Shown: positions 8,366 through 17,044 of the stretch, piece by piece
Position numbering within the stretch: position 1 is the first letter of the stretch
Layout of the letters: each line of letters starts with the position of its first letter
Source of the DNA: Candidatus Lindowbacteria bacterium RIFCSPLOWO2_12_FULL_62_27
GTDB lineage: Bacteria; Lindowbacteria; 2-12-FULL-62-27
Direction of reading: 5' to 3'
Assembly: GCA_001784175.1 (NCBI GenBank)
Contig: MFPR01000036.1
Coordinates: 1 to 42,745 of the forward strand
DNA length: 42,745 nt
Program-made: the position numbers and the translations under genes
Notes under the pieces: model-generated
What the model saw: the letters and a program-made list of their open reading frames with translations, nothing else
Database searches by the model: none
Told to the model about the DNA's origin: nothing

Positions 8366-8598
8366 TCTCCGTGTTCATTTCCGTGTCCTCTGTGAGAACC
8401 TCCCCTCTATCTGCCTGTTACAGCGCCGCCGAATGTAAAAATGATTTCCGCTCATCTTGAATTGATCATGTGATCCGGCATGGTCAAACTGCGGATGGCG
8501 CATCCCGAACGAACATGTAGCCCGCCGCATATCGCGCCGCATGACCAAACCATCACTCGCTGCTCCTGCGGCGGAGAGGAGGAGATGAGTAGCGCAAA

Positions 8599-8630
8599 TT
8601 GACTACTTTGTCCGACTTTGGATATAGTAG
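8599..8630 (+). promoter_or_regulatory. Reductase promoter overlapped by an inverted repeat
   Basis: TTGACT (8599-8604), an 18-base spacer and TATAGT (8623-8628) form a good sigma-70-type promoter about 30 bases before the reductase start. An imperfect dyad overlaps both boxes: CTACTTTGTCC (8603-8613) and GGATATAGTAG (8620-8630) match at 9 of 11 positions. A protein bound here would block polymerase. The site type resembles Rrf2-family boxes (IscR/CymR), which would suit a sulfur or nitrogen assimilation gene, but that assignment is inference. The rest of the 294-base gap after the toxin gene (8366-8659) shows nothing else I can name. Confidence 0.5.
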
Positions 8631-8659
8631 GTCTGAGTGAGGGCGGAAGGAGACGACCC

Positions 8660-10942
8660 ATGTATGTAGATCCATCAGCGGGCTTCTGGAAACGGAGCCT
8701 CGCCGGAAAAATCCGGGCGGATTGGGCCAAAGAGATTGACGACTATGAAACCGAAGTCGTCCTGAAGAAGCAGGGGAAGATTGAGGAGAAGGTCTTCGCC
8801 GAGACGCGCCTGCGGCGCGGGGCCTACGGCCAGCGCTATGACAACGGATTCCGGCACGACGGAAAAATGCAGAGGCCCATCGAGTATCCCGGCACGGGCG
8901 TGACCAAGGGTCCGAACACGATGTGGGACGCCCCGGGGATGCAGCGGATCAAGATCCCGTACGGCGGACTTACGCCCGAGCAGATGGAGACGATCGCCGA
9001 CCTTGCGGAGGAGTATTCCGACGCGATCTGCCACGTCACCACCCGCCAGGATTTTCAGCTTCACTATGTCTTCATCGACACCACGCCGTCGATGTTCCGG
9101 CGGCTGGCGGCGGTCGGCATCACGACGCGCGAGGCCTGCGGCAATTCGGTGCGCAACGTCACCGGCTGTCCCTACGCGGGCGTCTGCCCGACCGAGGCGT
9201 TCGACGTCACGCCGTATGCCCGAGCCGCGTTCCAGTACCTGCTGGGCCATCCGGACGTGCAGGATTTCGGCCGGAAATTCAAAATCGCGTTTTCAGGCTG
9301 CAAGGACAAGGCGTGCGCGCTGGTCAGCATGCACGATTTGGGATTCATCGCCGCCGCGCGCTCGCTGAACGGCAAAGTCGAGCGCGGGTTCGAAATGTAC
9401 GTCGGCGGCGGTCTCGGCCCGGAACCCTACCAGGCGAAACTGTTCGATCCGTTTGTTACCGAATCCGAGATGCTGGCGGTCACGCAGGCCGTCTGCCGGA
9501 TTTTTGCGCGGTACGGCGAGAAGAAGAAGCGCGGCCGGGCCCGGATCAAATTCCTGGTCGGCGACTGGGGGATCGAGAAATTCAAGCAGGCCGTGCTGGA
9601 GGAGCGCGCGAAACTGCCGGCCGACCCGCGCTGGACGGAGTACCTCGCGCATCTCGGCGAGACGGACGAGACGCCGCTCCGTCCCGCGTCTTCCTCCGTT
9701 CCCCTTGCCCGCAACGGATACGAATACTGGTATTCGACAAATGTTCTTCCGCAAAAACAGAAAGGCTACGCCATCGTCACGGTGACCCTGCCGCTGGGCG
9801 ACCTCACCGCCAATCAGATGCGGGCCCTCGCGGACCTTGTGCGAAAATATACGAAGGGCACCGCGCGCACCACCGTCGAGCAGAACATCGTGATCCGCTG
9901 GGTGAGCGAATCGGACGTCCCGGCGCTCTACGAGGACCTCAAGCGAATCGGTCTGGCCGAACCCGGCGCCGGCACGATCGTGGACGTCACCGCCTGCCCG
10001 GGGACCGACACGTGCAAGCTGGGCGTGTCGTCCTCCCGGGGACTCGGGGGAGTTCTCAGGGAGCGGCTGGCGGCCAAAGCGCTCGAGATGGACGAGTCGA
10101 TCCGGGGACTGCGGATCAAAGTGAGCGGGTGTTTCAACTCGTGCGGCCAGCATCACATCGCCGACATCGGATTCTACGGCACCAGCCGCAACGTCGGCGG
10201 CTACGTCGTGCCGCATTTTCAGCTTGTCCTGGGCGGCACCATGCGCGAAAACGCCGCGTCCTACGGTCTCGCGATCGGCAACGTGCCGTCGAAATCCATT
10301 CCGGACGTCGTCGACCGGCTGACCGACTTGTACGCAAAAGGCCGGCGGGGTGGAGAGTCGTTCCAGGCGTTTATCGCGCGGCTCGGCAAAGCCGAGCTCA
10401 AAACTGCGCTGGCGGACCTTCTCGCCGTGCCTGCCTACGAGAAGGATCGAAGCTTCTACGTCGACTGGGGCGACGTGCGGGAGTACTCGACGAAAGACAA
10501 GGGCACCGGCGAGTGCGCCGGCGAGGTCGTGAGCCTGACCGAGTTTGGCCTGAAGGCCGCGGACCGCGAGGTGTTCGAGGCGCAGGAGGCGCTGGACGGC
10601 GGCCGGCATCAGCAGGCGGCGGACATGGCCTACACGGCGATGAAGCACGCGGCGCAGGCGCTCGTCAAAAAATACAATCCGGACATCTCCGAGGAACCCG
10701 ACGCGGTATTGAAGGAGTTCACGGAGCGTTTTTGCGACACGCAGATTTTTTACGATCCCTACGCGGGCCCCAAGTTCGCGCACTATTATGCCCGCGCCCA
10801 CGAACACCGGGCCGACCCGGCCGACGCGGAGAAGGCGCGCCACCGCGTGGGCGAGGCCCAGCTTTTCATCGACGCCGCCTACAACTGCAACATCCGGATG
10901 AGCATGGAAAAAACCGCGTCGAACGCTGTCCTCAACGCCTGA
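8660..10942 (+). CDS. Siroheme nitrite/sulfite reductase with C-terminal HEPN-like extension
   Basis: The 760-residue protein reduces sulfite or nitrite by six electrons. It has the two pseudo-symmetric halves of the family. The C-terminal half carries the siroheme-4Fe4S ligands Cys446 and Cys452 (ACPGTDTC) and Cys491 and Cys495 (SGCFNSC). The N-terminal half also carries a cysteine set: Cys170 and Cys176 (GCPYAGVC) and Cys214 and Cys219 (GCKDKAC). Residues about 625-760 form an extra helical domain (AADMAYTAMKHAAQALVKKY) that looks like a HEPN domain. ATG 8660 follows GGAAGGAG at good spacing, so I reject an in-frame TTG at 8618. Sulfite versus nitrite preference is unresolved; no flavoprotein partner gene is adjacent. 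Confidence 0.88.
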   Translation: MYVDPSAGFWKRSLAGKIRADWAKEIDDYETEVVLKKQGKIEEKVFAETRLRRGAYGQRYDNGFRHDGKMQRPIEYPGTGVTKGPNTMWDAPGMQRIKIPYGGLTPEQMETIADLAEEYSDAICHVTTRQDFQLHYVFIDTTPSMFRRLAAVGITTREACGNSVRNVTGCPYAGVCPTEAFDVTPYARAAFQYLLGHPDVQDFGRKFKIAFSGCKDKACALVSMHDLGFIAAARSLNGKVERGFEMYVGGGLGPEPYQAKLFDPFVTESEMLAVTQAVCRIFARYGEKKKRGRARIKFLVGDWGIEKFKQAVLEERAKLPADPRWTEYLAHLGETDETPLRPASSSVPLARNGYEYWYSTNVLPQKQKGYAIVTVTLPLGDLTANQMRALADLVRKYTKGTARTTVEQNIVIRWVSESDVPALYEDLKRIGLAEPGAGTIVDVTACPGTDTCKLGVSSSRGLGGVLRERLAAKALEMDESIRGLRIKVSGCFNSCGQHHIADIGFYGTSRNVGGYVVPHFQLVLGGTMRENAASYGLAIGNVPSKSIPDVVDRLTDLYAKGRRGGESFQAFIARLGKAELKTALADLLAVPAYEKDRSFYVDWGDVREYSTKDKGTGECAGEVVSLTEFGLKAADREVFEAQEALDGGRHQQAADMAYTAMKHAAQALVKKYNPDISEEPDAVLKEFTERFCDTQIFYDPYAGPKFAHYYARAHEHRADPADAEKARHRVGEAQLFIDAAYNCNIRMSMEKTASNAVLNA

Positions 10943-10951
10943 ACAGTGGAT

Positions 10952-11518
10952 ATGCAGAAAATCAACTGGAAACTATTTGTCGAGCGCCCGGAAACTGCGA
11001 GTCCCGACGTTTTCTTCAAAGTTTTCAACACCTGGATTCCGGGCAGCCCTGAGGTCTTTGTCGACGTGGCCGATTACCAGCACGCGCACGACGGCCCGCG
11101 CACGGCTCTGGTCGGTTATTGCTCGGACTTTTGGCTGGACGATGCCGGGTCCCGCGTCGGGCTCCTCTACAATCGCCGCGCGCCGATGGAGGGAACCGGC
11201 GAGGAGAAGCTCAAGCGAACGCTGGGCGAGTTGTTCCGGTCGTGCCGGCGGCTGGAGCAGGACCCCGAGTTTGGCGGCCGGCTGAAGTTCCGGACGGATG
11301 AACTGGTGTTTCGGATCAATGACCGCGGCCTTGCGCCCAACACGGCGGAGACGTTCGACCGCGTCCGGGCTGTGCTCGCGGGGGTCCTGTCCGGCGTCTA
11401 CGGCGGAACGTCGTTTGTCCTCGATCGCGTGACCGACCCGCGGCAGCGGTTCACGGTCAACATTTCAAGCCTTCCCCATCACCCTCTCGATCATCTGATC
11501 CAGCGGTTGCCCTCCTGA
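10952..11518 (+). CDS. Unknown protein linked to the reductase
   Basis: This is a 188-residue soluble protein with no signal peptide, no membrane segment and no motif I can name. It begins 9 bases after the reductase stop (a GTG at 10946 is an alternative start) and ends overlapping the next gene by one base (TGATG), so it is almost certainly co-transcribed with the reductase. The N-terminal half is beta-rich (EVFVDVADYQHAHDGP, TALVGYCSDFWLDD); the C-terminal half is rich in Arg and Asp. It has no cysteine cluster, so it is not a ferredoxin-like electron donor. A role as assembly factor or regulator of the reductase is a guess from position only. Confidence 0.7.
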   Translation: MQKINWKLFVERPETASPDVFFKVFNTWIPGSPEVFVDVADYQHAHDGPRTALVGYCSDFWLDDAGSRVGLLYNRRAPMEGTGEEKLKRTLGELFRSCRRLEQDPEFGGRLKFRTDELVFRINDRGLAPNTAETFDRVRAVLAGVLSGVYGGTSFVLDRVTDPRQRFTVNISSLPHHPLDHLIQRLPS

Positions 11519-12519
11519 TGCTGCGCGTGTGCCTGCTCGGTACGGGCGATTACGCGTACGTCCATGCCGACTGGTGGGGTCGCGTGCCCGGCGCGCGCCT
11601 GGTCGCGGTGGCGGGCCGGACGCCGGACCGGGTCCAGCGCCTGTGCCGTGGCCGGCCGGGCGTCGAGCCGCTGTCCATGGAGGACGTGCAGAAATCCGGC
11701 CGCCCCTTCGACCTCGTGGACATCGTGACGCCGCATTCGCTCCACGCGGAACAGACGGTCCGCGCCTTGGAGGCCGGGTATCATGTGCTGGTCGAAAAAC
11801 CGATGGCGACAACCGCGGCGGACGCCGGGCGGATGGTCCGCGCGGCGGGGTCGGCCGGCCGGAGGCTCTTTGTCGTATCGCAGTACAGATTCATCCCGGC
11901 GTTTCGCGTGCTCTCCAGGGTTTTGGGCGGCGTGCGAGTGCGGCGCGCGAAATATTCCATGAAGGCGACGCTGTTCAGCGCGGGCATCAATACGGACCGG
12001 GAGACTTGGAAATCCAAACGCGAAACCGCCGGTGGCGGCCTCCTGATCGGCAGCCTCGTCCATCCGCTGGATCTGCTGTTGAAATGGTTCGGCGCGCCGC
12101 AGGATATCGTCGCGAAGACCGGCGCGGAGATTCGAAACATCGAGGTGGAGACGCGCGTCCAAGCGTCATGGCGCGCGGATCATGGCGCGCGGATCGAGCT
12201 GGAAGGCGCCGCGCTGCCCGGCGTCATCCCGGCGGCGGAGCTTGAAATCGAACTTGAAAATGGCCGGAAGGTCCGCGTCCAGAATCGGCGCTTCGACCCG
12301 CGTGGCGTGCCGATCCGGTGGAAACTCATGGAACTCTGGACCGGCTTCTGGGGCCGGGCCGTCCCCTCTCGGCGCGATCCTCTCGCCCGGCAGTTCGCCG
12401 ACATCGTCCAGTCCCTGGCCACCGGCCGGCGCGCTGCGGTTGAGGGCGCCGACGGGTTGTCGGTGATCGGTGCGGTTGAAAAAATCTACGAGGCGGCGCT
12501 CAAAAAATCGGATAATTGA
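11518..12519 (+). CDS. Gfo/Idh/MocA-family oxidoreductase
   Basis: This 333-residue NAD(P)-dependent oxidoreductase is of the type that acts on sugars, inositols or their nucleotide forms. Residues 1-120 form a Rossmann fold with GTGDYA near the N-terminus and the family EKPMATT motif (Lys about residue 93) that positions cofactor and substrate. The C-terminal alpha/beta domain contains GGGLLIGSLVHPLDLLLKWFG, which includes the conserved catalytic-region His and Asp. Its ATG overlaps the preceding TGA by one base. Whether it belongs with the reductase pair or with the polysaccharide/acyl genes downstream is unclear; the family function favours the latter. Its 3' end overlaps the converging DUF5989-like gene by 20 bases. 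Confidence 0.88.
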   Translation: MLRVCLLGTGDYAYVHADWWGRVPGARLVAVAGRTPDRVQRLCRGRPGVEPLSMEDVQKSGRPFDLVDIVTPHSLHAEQTVRALEAGYHVLVEKPMATTAADAGRMVRAAGSAGRRLFVVSQYRFIPAFRVLSRVLGGVRVRRAKYSMKATLFSAGINTDRETWKSKRETAGGGLLIGSLVHPLDLLLKWFGAPQDIVAKTGAEIRNIEVETRVQASWRADHGARIELEGAALPGVIPAAELEIELENGRKVRVQNRRFDPRGVPIRWKLMELWTGFWGRAVPSRRDPLARQFADIVQSLATGRRAAVEGADGLSVIGAVEKIYEAALKKSDN

Positions 12520-12691
12520 ACGGCCGCATGCCCAGTTTTTTGATGTAGAGGAAGAGGCCGCCGACGAGGACGAGCAGGATCAAGAGCGGCGTCAGCCACC
12601 ACCAGCGGTAGTCCCAGACCATCTGTTTGAAGGACCGGGGCGGCTCGGGCGCCTCCGGCGCCGGTTCCTTTCGAAGATCTTCTCCGGCCAT
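12500..12691 (-). CDS. DUF5989-like single-pass membrane protein
   Basis: This 63-residue protein has a polar, Pro-rich N-terminus, then WDYRWWWLTPLLILLV followed by a hydrophobic segment to about residue 50, and a short tail ending FNYPIF. The WWW-(hydrophobic)-F-Y-x-x-F pattern matches DUF5989, small proteins found beside MBOAT, carbamoyltransferase and SGNH genes. It starts two bases after the MBOAT stop and is the last gene of the minus-strand acyl cassette. It could be an accessory subunit of the MBOAT enzyme. The function is not known and the family call is by eye. Confidence 0.65.
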   Translation of the reverse strand: MAGEDLRKEPAPEAPEPPRSFKQMVWDYRWWWLTPLLILLVLVGGLFLYIKKLGMRPFNYPIF

Positions 12692-12693
12692 GG

Positions 12694-14148
12694 CTAGAAT
12701 TGGAAATAAATAAACTGCTGTTTCGTGAACATTCCGAAGAAGATGATCGCAAAGGCCAAGAGATAAATCCAGACCCACCGGACCCAGATTTTTTGTTGCG
12801 CGAACCGGACGTCCAGGCCCCACCGGTTCTGCAGGAGGTCCCCTCCGATCAGCACTGCGATCATTCCCATGGCGGTCAGAAACGACTGCGCGGACCGGCC
12901 GAGGAGCAGCGCCGGCGCCAGGGCCGACGGGTCGGTCAGCGCCGACCAGCCGGTTGTGAGGCGGCTGAGAACGGTGAGGGCGTCCGACATGGAATTGGCG
13001 CGGAAGAAAATCCAGGCGAAGGCGACCAGGTTGAAGGTGACGAAGACTTGGGCGGCGCGCCGGACCGGATGCGTTTGCGGGCCCGCATTCCCAAAGATCC
13101 GGGTCTGCCACGGTTTCCAGAACACCGACGCGGCCAGATACAGGCCATGCAGCGCGCCCCAGACGATGAAGGTCCATGCGAAGCCGTGCCAGAGCCCGGA
13201 GAAGAGAAACGTGACCATGAGCGCTGCGGCGACCCCGAAATTCCTTCCATCCCGCCACTGAATTTGCAGGGGCTTGAAGATGTAGTCGAGAATCCATCGC
13301 GAAAACGAAATATGCCAGCGCCGCCAGAAGTCCGGCACGGAGGCGGCGAGGTACGGAGAATTGAAATTTTGCGTCAGCCGGATGTTGAACATTTGCGCGA
13401 CGCCGAGGGCCATGTCGGTGTAGCCGGAAAAATCCGCGAAGATCTGGATCGCATAGAGGTAGGTCGCCCACACCAGCGTGACGCCGTCATGGGCGCTGAC
13501 ATCGCCGTAGACTGCGTCGACATAGACCGCCAGTCGATTCGCCACCGCCTCTTTCTTGAAAAGCCCCCAGCCGAACAGAATGAGGCCGCTGTACAGATTG
13601 TCGGTGTTGCGCTCGTAGGGCGTGCGGAGCTGCGGCATCAAATCGCTGGCCCGCTCGATGGGGCCCTGCAGCAGTTTGGGAAAAAATCCGAGGTAGAGCG
13701 CGAACCGCCCGAAATGCGTTTCCGGCTCGGCCGTTTCCATATAGACATCGGTCAAATAGGAAACCGCCTGCAGCGTGTAGTAGGAAACGCCGATCGTGAC
13801 AAATAAATTTCCCCACGCCGTGTCCGCCGCCAGACTTGGATAAAAGGCTTGGGCGAGCGTGTGCAGGTACTTGACGCCGCAGAGGACCCCGACGTTTGCG
13901 GCGATGCCTGCCCATAGAAGCCGCCCTCGGGCGGTCTCGGCCGTTTGACGCGCCATTCGGAGGCCGCACTCATATGACACCCACGTGACGCCCGCCCATG
14001 CCGCGAGGAGGACCGGCGCTTTGAGGGTCGCGTAAAAGAGGACGCTCGCGACGAGCAACACCAGCCACCGGCGGGCGTCGGGCGTGACCTGGTACACGAG
14101 CCAGATCACCGGCACGAAGAGGAAGTAGGCCGGCGAATCGAAGAACAT
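12694..14148 (-). CDS. MBOAT O-acyltransferase, AlgI-like
   Basis: This is a 484-residue polytopic membrane enzyme of the family that acylates extracellular polysaccharides and similar acceptors (AlgI, PatA, DltB). It opens MFFDSPAYFLFVPVIWLVYQ, as AlgI-type proteins do. It contains FADFSGYTDMALG, NFNSPYLAASVPDFWRRWH and the catalytic LWHGFAWTFIVWGALHG with the invariant His near residue 320. About ten hydrophobic segments are visible. It starts directly after the ACP stop with no gap, so the acyl donor may be the adjacent ACP. Most AlgI enzymes lack such a dedicated ligase-ACP pair; DltB, which uses the DltA ligase and DltC carrier, is the closer functional analogy. Confidence 0.93.
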   Translation of the reverse strand: MFFDSPAYFLFVPVIWLVYQVTPDARRWLVLLVASVLFYATLKAPVLLAAWAGVTWVSYECGLRMARQTAETARGRLLWAGIAANVGVLCGVKYLHTLAQAFYPSLAADTAWGNLFVTIGVSYYTLQAVSYLTDVYMETAEPETHFGRFALYLGFFPKLLQGPIERASDLMPQLRTPYERNTDNLYSGLILFGWGLFKKEAVANRLAVYVDAVYGDVSAHDGVTLVWATYLYAIQIFADFSGYTDMALGVAQMFNIRLTQNFNSPYLAASVPDFWRRWHISFSRWILDYIFKPLQIQWRDGRNFGVAAALMVTFLFSGLWHGFAWTFIVWGALHGLYLAASVFWKPWQTRIFGNAGPQTHPVRRAAQVFVTFNLVAFAWIFFRANSMSDALTVLSRLTTGWSALTDPSALAPALLLGRSAQSFLTAMGMIAVLIGGDLLQNRWGLDVRFAQQKIWVRWVWIYLLAFAIIFFGMFTKQQFIYFQF

Positions 14149-14385
14149 TTACGGCCGCCCCAATTTCGCGTCCACCAGGCGCTGCAGATCCCCCACGTTT
14201 TTGAGTTTCAGAATTTCCAGGTTCTTGAACCGGACGGCGAACTTCTGTTCCACGGCGAGGATCACGTTCACGTGGTTCAGCGAATCCCAGCCGGGCACTT
14301 CCGGGGCGGTCGTTTGCTCCGTGAGGTTCCAGTCGTCGAGTTTGAGCGCGCCCAAAATGGTCTGCTTCAATTCGTTCGTAATCAT
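14149..14385 (-). CDS. Stand-alone acyl carrier protein of the acyl cassette
   Basis: This 78-residue carrier protein has the phosphopantetheine Ser in PGWDSLNHVNVI. The WDSLNH context is that of carrier proteins serving adenylating ligases and secondary pathways, rather than housekeeping AcpP (ADSLDT). Its start overlaps the ligase stop by 4 bases and its stop abuts the MBOAT start, so the three genes form a tight unit: the ligase charges, the ACP carries, the MBOAT transfers. It differs clearly from acpP at 5416-5655. Confidence 0.9.
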   Translation of the reverse strand: MITNELKQTILGALKLDDWNLTEQTTAPEVPGWDSLNHVNVILAVEQKFAVRFKNLEILKLKNVGDLQRLVDAKLGRP

Positions 14386-16064
14386 GCGCCCTCCAGAAGT
14401 CTTTCCTTGTTCGCCCTCCGGCTGGGTTTGCCGGCCGAGCTCTTAATCAACCATCGCGGCGGTACCAGGTAAACCTTCGCGATCGTCACGTCGATCGACA
14501 TGCCGGCCCGGACCACGGCGAGCTTGAGCGCCTTCCGGCCCGCGTCGTCTTCGACATTCGTTTCGGCCGCGACCGCCACCTGCTCGCTGCCGATATCCTT
14601 GTTGTCCTCGGCGAAGGCGATCACGCGCCCGGGAATGACGCCGTCGACTTTCCCGACCGCATCCTCGACGTCCTCGGGATAAACGTTGTTTCCGGCGACG
14701 ATGATGACATCCTTTTTTCTTCCGATGACGTAATACTCGCCGTCTCTTCTGAACCCGTAATCTCCGCTGAAATACCAGCCGTCGCGAAGGACATCGGCGG
14801 TTTTTTCCGGATAATTCCGGTAGCCGTCGAAAAGCGAAACCGATGTAATGGCCAACTCGCCGATGGTTCCGTCGGCAACTTCCCGGCGGTTCTCGTCCAC
14901 CACCTTCAGCCGGCAGCCATCGATGGGCCGGCCGGACGAGACGCACAACCGGTCCGGCCTGCCGGTCCGGGCGGGCGCTGCCATGCCCTTGGAAAGTTCG
15001 GCGCGGTCGGCGGCGAACACGGCCGGCTCGGTTTCAGGCGCCGTCTGCGTGACCGCGAACGTGGTCTCCGCCATGGCGTAGCACGACGAGAGCGCGGCCA
15101 AATTCAATCCGCGCGCCCGGAACCGCTCGATGAACTTCTGATGGCTTTCGTGCCGGACCGGTTCGCTGCAATTGACGACGAGCCGCCAGCTTCGAAGGTC
15201 AACGCCGTCGAGGTCTTCGTCCGAGATTTTGTCCGCCATCAGGTTGTACGCGAAGTTCGGCAGCCACGAGATCGTGCCGCGCTCCCGAGAAACCGCCTCC
15301 AGGAGGAGGGACGGCACCTGCACCCATTCAAACGGATCGATCTGTACCGCCGGAATTCCGAACGCGAGCGGCAGATGAAAGGCCGCGATCAGACCCATGT
15401 CGTGATAGAGCGGCAGCCAGCTCACGATCTTGTCCGTGTCGGTCAGCCGAATCGCCTCCCCGTAGAGCCTGACGTGTTCGAGTACGGCGCGGTGCGACAG
15501 GAGGACAGGTTTCTGCAGGCCGGTGGTGCCGGAGGAATGCTGAAGCAAAAACGGGTCGGCCGGCGCCGCCGCGCGGTGGGCTGCCTCCACGCGGTCCCGT
15601 GCCTTGCCGCTCAGGGTCGTGCCCATGTCCCATTCGAGCGGAAAGTGCAGGCCTTTGATGGTGGTGCCCGCGGCGGGCTCGATCAGAGGGGAAGCCACCG
15701 GCTCGAGGTCTCTTTCCGTGAATATCCAGTCCAGTCCGGACCGGCGCGACATGCCGATGATTCCCTCCCGGAATTTGTCCGGATGCAGCCGCGGGTTCGG
15801 GTAGGCCAGGATCGCCGGGATCGCGCCGACACAGCTCACGGCAAGGTAAAGCGGATAGAGATGGCGGTTGTGACGCAGCAGGATCGCGCACACGTCGCCC
15901 TTGGCGATGCCGCGTTCGGTCAGCGACGCGGCAAAACATTCCGCGGCGCGGACCAGCCCCGAAAAGGTCCACCGGTACGGATCTTCCCCCGCGACCCAGT
16001 GGACGATCGCGTCCCGATCGGGGCGCTTCCGCGCGTTTTCAGTCCAGCGGTTCCAAAGAATCAT
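14382..16064 (-). CDS. Acyl-AMP ligase (FAAL/FadD-like) charging the neighbouring ACP
   Basis: This is a 560-residue ANL-superfamily enzyme. It contains the P-loop-like LLQHSSGTTGLQKPVLLSH, the WLPLYHDMGLI motif typical of fatty-acyl-AMP ligases, YAMAETTFAV, and the hinge region SGDYGFRRDGEYYVIGRKKDVI. The C-terminal lid carries KSSAGKPSR, probably holding the catalytic Lys. The start at 16064 gives MILWNRWTENARKRPD and overlaps the SGNH stop by 4 bases; a longer upstream frame has no family similarity. FAALs activate a carboxylic acid as the adenylate and hand it to an ACP, here the gene immediately downstream. The substrate acid cannot be told from sequence. Confidence 0.9.
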   Translation of the reverse strand: MILWNRWTENARKRPDRDAIVHWVAGEDPYRWTFSGLVRAAECFAASLTERGIAKGDVCAILLRHNRHLYPLYLAVSCVGAIPAILAYPNPRLHPDKFREGIIGMSRRSGLDWIFTERDLEPVASPLIEPAAGTTIKGLHFPLEWDMGTTLSGKARDRVEAAHRAAAPADPFLLQHSSGTTGLQKPVLLSHRAVLEHVRLYGEAIRLTDTDKIVSWLPLYHDMGLIAAFHLPLAFGIPAVQIDPFEWVQVPSLLLEAVSRERGTISWLPNFAYNLMADKISDEDLDGVDLRSWRLVVNCSEPVRHESHQKFIERFRARGLNLAALSSCYAMAETTFAVTQTAPETEPAVFAADRAELSKGMAAPARTGRPDRLCVSSGRPIDGCRLKVVDENRREVADGTIGELAITSVSLFDGYRNYPEKTADVLRDGWYFSGDYGFRRDGEYYVIGRKKDVIIVAGNNVYPEDVEDAVGKVDGVIPGRVIAFAEDNKDIGSEQVAVAAETNVEDDAGRKALKLAVVRAGMSIDVTIAKVYLVPPRWLIKSSAGKPSRRANKERLLEGA

Positions 16065-17044
16065 TGGGACATGCGCGCGCTGATTTCGGCCGAAACGAGC
16101 GCGTGCCCGAAATCGCTGTAATGGAGGGAGTCGACGTAGGTTGTGCGAATGTCGTGCGACACGAGGGCCGGCATGAGATCGATCCACGGGATTCCCTGCG
16201 TCTCGCAGAACGCGCGGATCTGCTCGTTTCTCGGAAACGCCGCCGTTCCCTGTTGCGCCGCCCGCACCTGCGATCTCGGCGGCGACAGCACGAGGATGAA
16301 CGAGTCGCCGGACCGATCGGCGCGGATGGCCAGAACGGCCTTCTGCCAGTCGTCCAGCGCCTGCGGATCGGCCGGCCTCGTCACGAGATTCAGAAAATAC
16401 CGGTCGGCCTGTTGCGGATCATCGAGCGCCTGGCTGGACCGCCACGTCAACAGGCGGAACACGCCCTCGCGTTTGGCGAGGCGTTTGATCGGCGACCGCC
16501 GTTCAATCATCGGATTGGTCAGGAGCGTGTTTTCATACCGGCTGCGGCCCTCCGCCACCGTGACGAGATCGTCGGCGCCCACCACCAGGACCAGGTGACG
16601 CGGCTCCAGCGCAAAGAGGTCGGCCCGGTAGCGGTCCCGGAGCTGATAAACCGTATAGCCGTCAAACCCCGCGTTCACGCCATTCAGCCGGCTCGCAAAG
16701 GTCGAGTCGGCCGGCACCTGCTGGCCGAGCGTGATGGACGTGCCGAGGAACAGCCTCGGCACCGGCGCCGCGCGGGGTCCACCGGTGCGCAGTCCGAGGT
16801 CGTCAAAGCACAGGGAGAAATCGCCGTAGCCGAGGACGGACTGATGGCGGCACCCGCGAAATTTCCAGCCGACCACCGGATCCTCCAACGCGATGTACTG
16901 GACGCGCCGCTGGGCCGGAATGAGGGCATAGGCCAGAACCTGGGCGAGCAGCTCGATTCCGGCGAGATTCAAGAGAACGATGGCGACGCCCATCTTGAGG
17001 CTGGGAGTCCCGGACTTATTGTTGTCTGGCTTGACGCCGTTCAT
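16061..17044 (-). CDS. Membrane-anchored SGNH-type protein, first gene of the acyl cassette
   Basis: This 327-residue protein has one N-terminal membrane segment (about residues 18-42) and then an SGNH/GDSL-like domain outside the cytoplasm. Block I appears as FLGTSITLG with Thr before the nucleophile Ser, and block V as VDSLHYSDFGH, giving the Asp and His. SGNH proteins of this kind act as O-acyltransferases or acylesterases on surface glycans and often work with MBOAT enzymes (AlgX, AlgJ and PatB are examples). AGGTGG lies about 8 bases before ATG 17044. It is divergent from another SGNH gene, with only 53 bases between them. Confidence 0.82.
   Translation of the reverse strand: MNGVKPDNNKSGTPSLKMGVAIVLLNLAGIELLAQVLAYALIPAQRRVQYIALEDPVVGWKFRGCRHQSVLGYGDFSLCFDDLGLRTGGPRAAPVPRLFLGTSITLGQQVPADSTFASRLNGVNAGFDGYTVYQLRDRYRADLFALEPRHLVLVVGADDLVTVAEGRSRYENTLLTNPMIERRSPIKRLAKREGVFRLLTWRSSQALDDPQQADRYFLNLVTRPADPQALDDWQKAVLAIRADRSGDSFILVLSPPRSQVRAAQQGTAAFPRNEQIRAFCETQGIPWIDLMPALVSHDIRTTYVDSLHYSDFGHALVSAEISARMSQ

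Noticed and set aside
8618-8659. TTG start for the reductase giving 14 extra residues
   Set aside because: It lies inside the predicted promoter and operator; ATG 8660 has an ideal ribosome binding site.
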